Of a stretch of 16,445 bases of DNA, positions 13,780-16,445 are shown piece after piece. The stretch is taken from positions 1-16,445 of the forward strand of contig JAJXZM010000092.1 of the NCBI GenBank assembly GCA_021780055.1, written 5' to 3'. How positions within the stretch are numbered: the first letter of the stretch is position 1; each line of letters starts with the position of its first letter. The notes below the pieces were generated by a model, which was not told the DNA's origin, did no database searches, and saw nothing but the letters and a program-made list of their open reading frames with translations. This DNA comes from Acidobacteriota bacterium. GTDB lineage: Bacteria; Acidobacteriota; Terriglobia; UBA7540. The position numbers and the translations under genes are program-made.

Positions 13780-15550
13780 AAGTATTCTTCGGCAAGCTGA
13801 CTTCTATGCGCGATCCTTTGCCGGGGATTGATTCTACAACAAGTTCGGCCCCAATGGTGCGTACTCTCTCCTTGATGACCAGCGGGCCCTTCCGAATGGC
13901 GTCAAGCTCAACCAGGTCGAGGCGTCCTGAAAAGTCAAAACCCCGTCCGTCATCATCGATGACCAATCTCAAACGGCCGTCCTGCTGGCCCAGTTGTACC
14001 AGAACCGTGCTCGCGCCGCTATGCTTTCTTGCGTTGAACAGCCCTTCCTGAACGATACGGGCCAACTGGTTGCAAACCCGCGGGGTGAGTGAAATTTCCT
14101 GCAACGTCGAAACAAACCGGCTGGAAATACCCGTATCACGCTTGAACTTGTCGACCATGGAGACAAGGAAGTCAAGCAACTGAGTTGGGCGAATGTCAAT
14201 CGGTTTCATCTGCTGCATTAGTTCGCGCAGATTGAGAACTTCCTGCCGGAGGATTTTCTGAATGTGAGATAGCCTTTCCACAACGGCAGCAGGCGAGGCA
14301 TCTGTCTGGCGGCGAAGGACGTCAATCTCCATTTCAATACCAATCAGGGACTGGATAACGCCGTCGTGGAGTTCTCGCGCCACTCGTGCCCGCTCAAGCG
14401 CTCCCGCCCTCGACCGCAGACGAGACGTCAGGAAGGATGTGTATATCGCAGGGGTTACTTGTAAGGCCACGGCACGCATGAAACGTACAGCAGCCTCAGG
14501 TGTTGCGCGCAACTTCGGTTCAAGCAGCAGCATGACACTGGACCATTCATCCCCATACAGTGCGCGCACTCCAAGACACGAGTGTATCTCCGTGTTTCCC
14601 GCTAATTCGGCAGGTGGAGCCCATACTTCGTCGAAGAGGCGCCTCCCGTCTTCATCCAGAGAATATATCTTATATTTTTTAGTATTACGGTAGGTCCGGT
14701 TTTGATAAGCGTGCCAGACGTGCCCTGGGGTTTCAAAAAGATTTTCCTTGCCCTCCCTTGTGTGGAGTTCGCGGATTGAGAGGTTTACCTTTTTCTTGGA
14801 TTCCTGACGTTCTATGTTCCAAAGAAATGCCCGGCCTGAGTTATGGTCAAGGACGGCCATGACCGCCTGTCGAGTGGGCCAAAGGTCAAGTATTTCGTCA
14901 AAAACCGCTTCGATTGTGCCCCGCACGCCGACTTCTGCGCGCGCTTTCGTCATGACTTTGGCAATGGCAGCGGTTTCTACTCTAAGCTGCTTTTCCTCTT
15001 CGCCCAGGTATCCCAACAGGTACCCCATAATCAGCAAGTAGACTCCGCGCATGACGAATGAGTTCAAATCATAGGAACCGCTGAAGAGGGATGTGACGGT
15101 AAGCCCTTTCGCGAGGGTGAGAAATGATTGCGAAATGAAAAGGGCTGTTGAGGCAAGCGCCGTCACCAAAGTTGCCTGCAACCCCCACCGATAGGCTGCT
15201 TCCAGCAAGACGAATGTATAAAAGAGGTAGAATGGACTGTTCGGACCTGCCGTGAATATGGCAATGAGGGCCGGCCACAGGATATCGAGCGAGTGAACTG
15301 CCAGGCGGAACTGGGGCGAGGAAGTCCTCTGGGTTCGTACCAAAGCCAGCACTCCCACGGCTTCAAGAACGAAGAGGGCGAGCAGGGCATACACGACCGA
15401 GGCGTAATGGCGGGGTTCAGTGGGGTCAACCCAGACTACAAAAAGCGAAGCGACCGCCAGCAAGGCCCTTGTGGCAGCGAGAATCCGCTCAATACGTTGC
15501 GACTCGCTGGCAGCAATCCACTGCCTTTTTAGCGATGGAAATGAGCCCAT
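13772..15550 (-). CDS. Sensor histidine kinase, NarL/DegS-LiaS type (HisKA_3), membrane-bound
   Basis: The 592-residue kinase partners with the regulator that follows. An N-terminal membrane region (about 26-183) has roughly six hydrophobic helices with no periplasmic domain of note, suggesting it senses within or near the membrane. A short coiled stretch (about 184-205) leads to a GAF-like cytosolic region (about 206-370, including a charged insert of KKYKIYSLDEDGRR type). The dimerisation/phospho-acceptor helix carries H395 in ARELHDGVIQSL, the HisKA_3 signature. The ATPase domain has the N-box EGLFNARKHSGA (N506), the G1 box DDDGRGFDF (532-540) and IKERVRTIGAEL as G2. The ATG at 15550 has GGAGG about 5 nt upstream. 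The signal is unknown; a GAF-like sensor beside a membrane bundle would allow redox or small-ligand sensing, but this is inference. Confidence 0.93.
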   Translation of the reverse strand: MGSFPSLKRQWIAASESQRIERILAATRALLAVASLFVVWVDPTEPRHYASVVYALLALFVLEAVGVLALVRTQRTSSPQFRLAVHSLDILWPALIAIFTAGPNSPFYLFYTFVLLEAAYRWGLQATLVTALASTALFISQSFLTLAKGLTVTSLFSGSYDLNSFVMRGVYLLIMGYLLGYLGEEEKQLRVETAAIAKVMTKARAEVGVRGTIEAVFDEILDLWPTRQAVMAVLDHNSGRAFLWNIERQESKKKVNLSIRELHTREGKENLFETPGHVWHAYQNRTYRNTKKYKIYSLDEDGRRLFDEVWAPPAELAGNTEIHSCLGVRALYGDEWSSVMLLLEPKLRATPEAAVRFMRAVALQVTPAIYTSFLTSRLRSRAGALERARVARELHDGVIQSLIGIEMEIDVLRRQTDASPAAVVERLSHIQKILRQEVLNLRELMQQMKPIDIRPTQLLDFLVSMVDKFKRDTGISSRFVSTLQEISLTPRVCNQLARIVQEGLFNARKHSGASTVLVQLGQQDGRLRLVIDDDGRGFDFSGRLDLVELDAIRKGPLVIKERVRTIGAELVVESIPGKGSRIEVSLPKNTYG

Positions 15551-15580
15551 TGCCTCCTCCAGGCCGAAAAGACAACGTAC

Positions 15581-15609
15581 ATTATGTCAATTCACCCATA
15601 GTGACACAA
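15581..15609 (-). promoter_or_regulatory. Candidate sigma70-type promoter of the kinase-regulator operon
   Basis: On the minus strand TTGTGT (15604-15609) and CATAAT (15581-15586) are spaced by exactly 17 nt. Transcription would start about 25 nt before the kinase ATG, leaving room for the GGAGG ribosome site. The -10 matches five of six consensus bases and the -35 three of six. Confidence 0.4.
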
Positions 15610-15854
15610 GAAGATTTAGGGGGTCCGACCGTCATGCCCGAGCTGCATTAGGTCGTGCGCTTTACACCGAGCCGCCTGCAAACTCCCTTGCACTGCTCCG
15701 CGCGGTAACCGGGTGAAAGGAAATATCCATTGAGCGTTGGCCGTTTCGTTTCTAAAATTGGGCATTCGGATTGTTTCAATTGTGAATGGTCCGGCCTTGG
15801 GCTTTTCCGCTCAATGCGCCGTTCTTGCTTTAGGTTTGGTCAAAACAGAATGAG

Positions 15855-15869
15855 TTGATTTTCGATCAA
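15855..15869. promoter_or_regulatory. Small perfect dyad 20 nt upstream of the secreted-enzyme gene
   Basis: TTGAT and ATCAA are exact reverse complements with a 5-nt spacer, ending about 20 nt before the ATG at 15890. It could be an operator overlapping the early transcribed region, or a weak leader hairpin. At 5 bp per arm, chance is a serious alternative. Confidence 0.25.
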
Positions 15870-15889
15870 ATAGTAGAAAAGGGGGACAA

Positions 15890-16445
15890 ATGAATCGCAG
15901 GGATTTTATGCGGGATGTGGCAGCAGGGCTTTCGGTTACGCAGATTCCAAGCCTCGTGGCTGCTGATCAGGCAGTTACAAGTTCTTCTCGATCCTGGCTG
16001 AACAACTCGCCGTTTGTGGCAGTGGGGAGCTGGGATGATATGACGATTTTTTTTCGGCGCGTTGGCGGACAGACCACCTGGGCAGAGGAGAACTATCGCA
16101 GTGAACATACCGAAGCCACAGTAAAGAAACTCAAGAGCCTGGGTGTTACGGTTGCCATCATAGATTTCTTTAAGGGTTTTGGCCTGGAGGCGGAAAAGGA
16201 ACATATTGGCCTCGCTCGCAAGTTGTCGGAATTACTCCATCAGCAAGGCATACGCGTTGGTCTTTATGTGGGTAGCACAATCGCTTATGAGACGTTTCTT
16301 GTAGAAGAGCCGGGAGCCCGGGAATGGTTCGTTCCGGACTATCTTGGCCGGCCTGTTATTTACGGAGATCAAACATTCCGCAAGCGTGTTTACTTCATGC
16401 ATCCGGGTTACGTTGACTACATCAAACGCGTAGTCCGTATGGGCA
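15890..16445 (+). CDS. Secreted protein with Tat-like leader, possible glycoside-hydrolase-type TIM barrel (3' truncated by the window)
   Basis: The frame is open from the ATG at 15890 to the window end (185 residues). A GGGGG ribosome site stands about 5 nt upstream. The N-terminus MNRRDFMRDVAAGLSV has the twin-arginine RRDF pattern, followed by a short hydrophobic stretch and an Ala-rich cleavage region (LVAADQ), so export by Tat is likely. The mature part shows strand-helix alternation of a TIM barrel: LKSLGVTVAIIDFFKGFG, a helix with LARKLSELLHQQGI, then the strand RVGLYVGSTIAYETF. This is seen in glycoside hydrolases of the fucosidase, amylase and beta-galactosidase types, where such a strand often precedes active-site residues. 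No specific family signature is recognised. It diverges from the kinase operon, 339 bp away. Function as a carbohydrate-active enzyme is inferred from fold-like pattern and context. Confidence 0.7.
   Translation, partial: MNRRDFMRDVAAGLSVTQIPSLVAADQAVTSSSRSWLNNSPFVAVGSWDDMTIFFRRVGGQTTWAEENYRSEHTEATVKKLKSLGVTVAIIDFFKGFGLEAEKEHIGLARKLSELLHQQGIRVGLYVGSTIAYETFLVEEPGAREWFVPDYLGRPVIYGDQTFRKRVYFMHPGYVDYIKRVVRMG

Larger units (their letters stand above)
15551..15889. other. Divergent intergenic region between the kinase and the secreted enzyme (about 340 bp)
   Basis: No credible gene is seen here. On the minus side it holds the kinase ribosome site and a candidate promoter. A small TCAC-N5-GTGA dyad (15592-15604) overlaps that promoter spacer and might be a regulator site. 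The middle part shows TTCA-ATTG-TGAA near 15775. Close to the plus-strand gene is the dyad TTGAT-TTTCG-ATCAA (15855-15869). No plus-strand promoter with good -35/-10 boxes stood out. Confidence 0.45.

Noticed and set aside
13184..13831. Long plus-strand open frame (215 codons) over the response regulator
   Set aside because: It lies wholly antisense to an unmistakable receiver-HTH protein. Its translation is Ser/Arg-rich without domain features, and it has no ribosome site.

Overview
The window reads as ordinary chromosome of a Gram-negative heterotroph with moderately high G+C. Several features fit Acidobacteriota or a related soil/sediment lineage: a single-chain RND pump with a lipoprotein adaptor, a RhaT-type sugar permease beside a sulfatase, a UxaA-family sugar-acid dehydratase, a secreted enzyme with a twin-arginine-like leader, and a very large acyl-CoA-dehydratase activase. 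No ribosomal marker is present, so the phylum is an inference. No insertion sequence, integrase, phage gene or CRISPR array was seen.

Layout. (1) 1-1671, plus strand: the C-terminal part of an S1-type sulfatase (5' end outside the window), then a RhaT-family sugar/H+ symporter 78 bp downstream, which looks like a small polysaccharide or sulfated-sugar uptake unit. (2) 1780-6168, minus strand: a two-gene RND efflux operon (lipoprotein adaptor, then inner-membrane pump), with no outer-membrane channel gene here. Its leader holds two clean inverted repeats. (3) 6471-6546, minus strand: tRNA-Lys(CTT) with an encoded CCA. (4) 6811-8376, plus strand: full-length UxaA-family dehydratase. (5) 8386-12839, minus strand, convergent with UxaA at a 9-bp gap: two overlapping genes that together form what is usually one giant 2-hydroxyacyl-CoA-dehydratase-type activase (two BadF/HgdC-like ATPase modules plus DUF2229 in the first protein, the remaining COG3581-like half in the second). 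The first gene starts at TTG behind a perfect AGGAGG. A perfect CRP-type palindrome lies about 80 nt upstream of it. (6) 13105-15550, minus strand: a NarL/DegS-type two-component system, kinase then regulator, overlapping by 8 bp. (7) 15890-end, plus strand: the start of a secreted protein, possibly a carbohydrate-active enzyme, divergent from the kinase.

How the parts may work together. Sulfatase, RhaT-like permease, UxaA-like dehydratase and the secreted enzyme all point to breakdown of plant, algal or host polysaccharides and oxidised sugars. The activase pair is the most unusual part. HgdC-type activases deliver a low-potential electron, with ATP hydrolysis, to a 2-hydroxyacyl-CoA or aryl-CoA dehydratase/reductase. 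No partner dehydratase subunits are in the window, and the polypeptide is split in two, so its partner and role are open.
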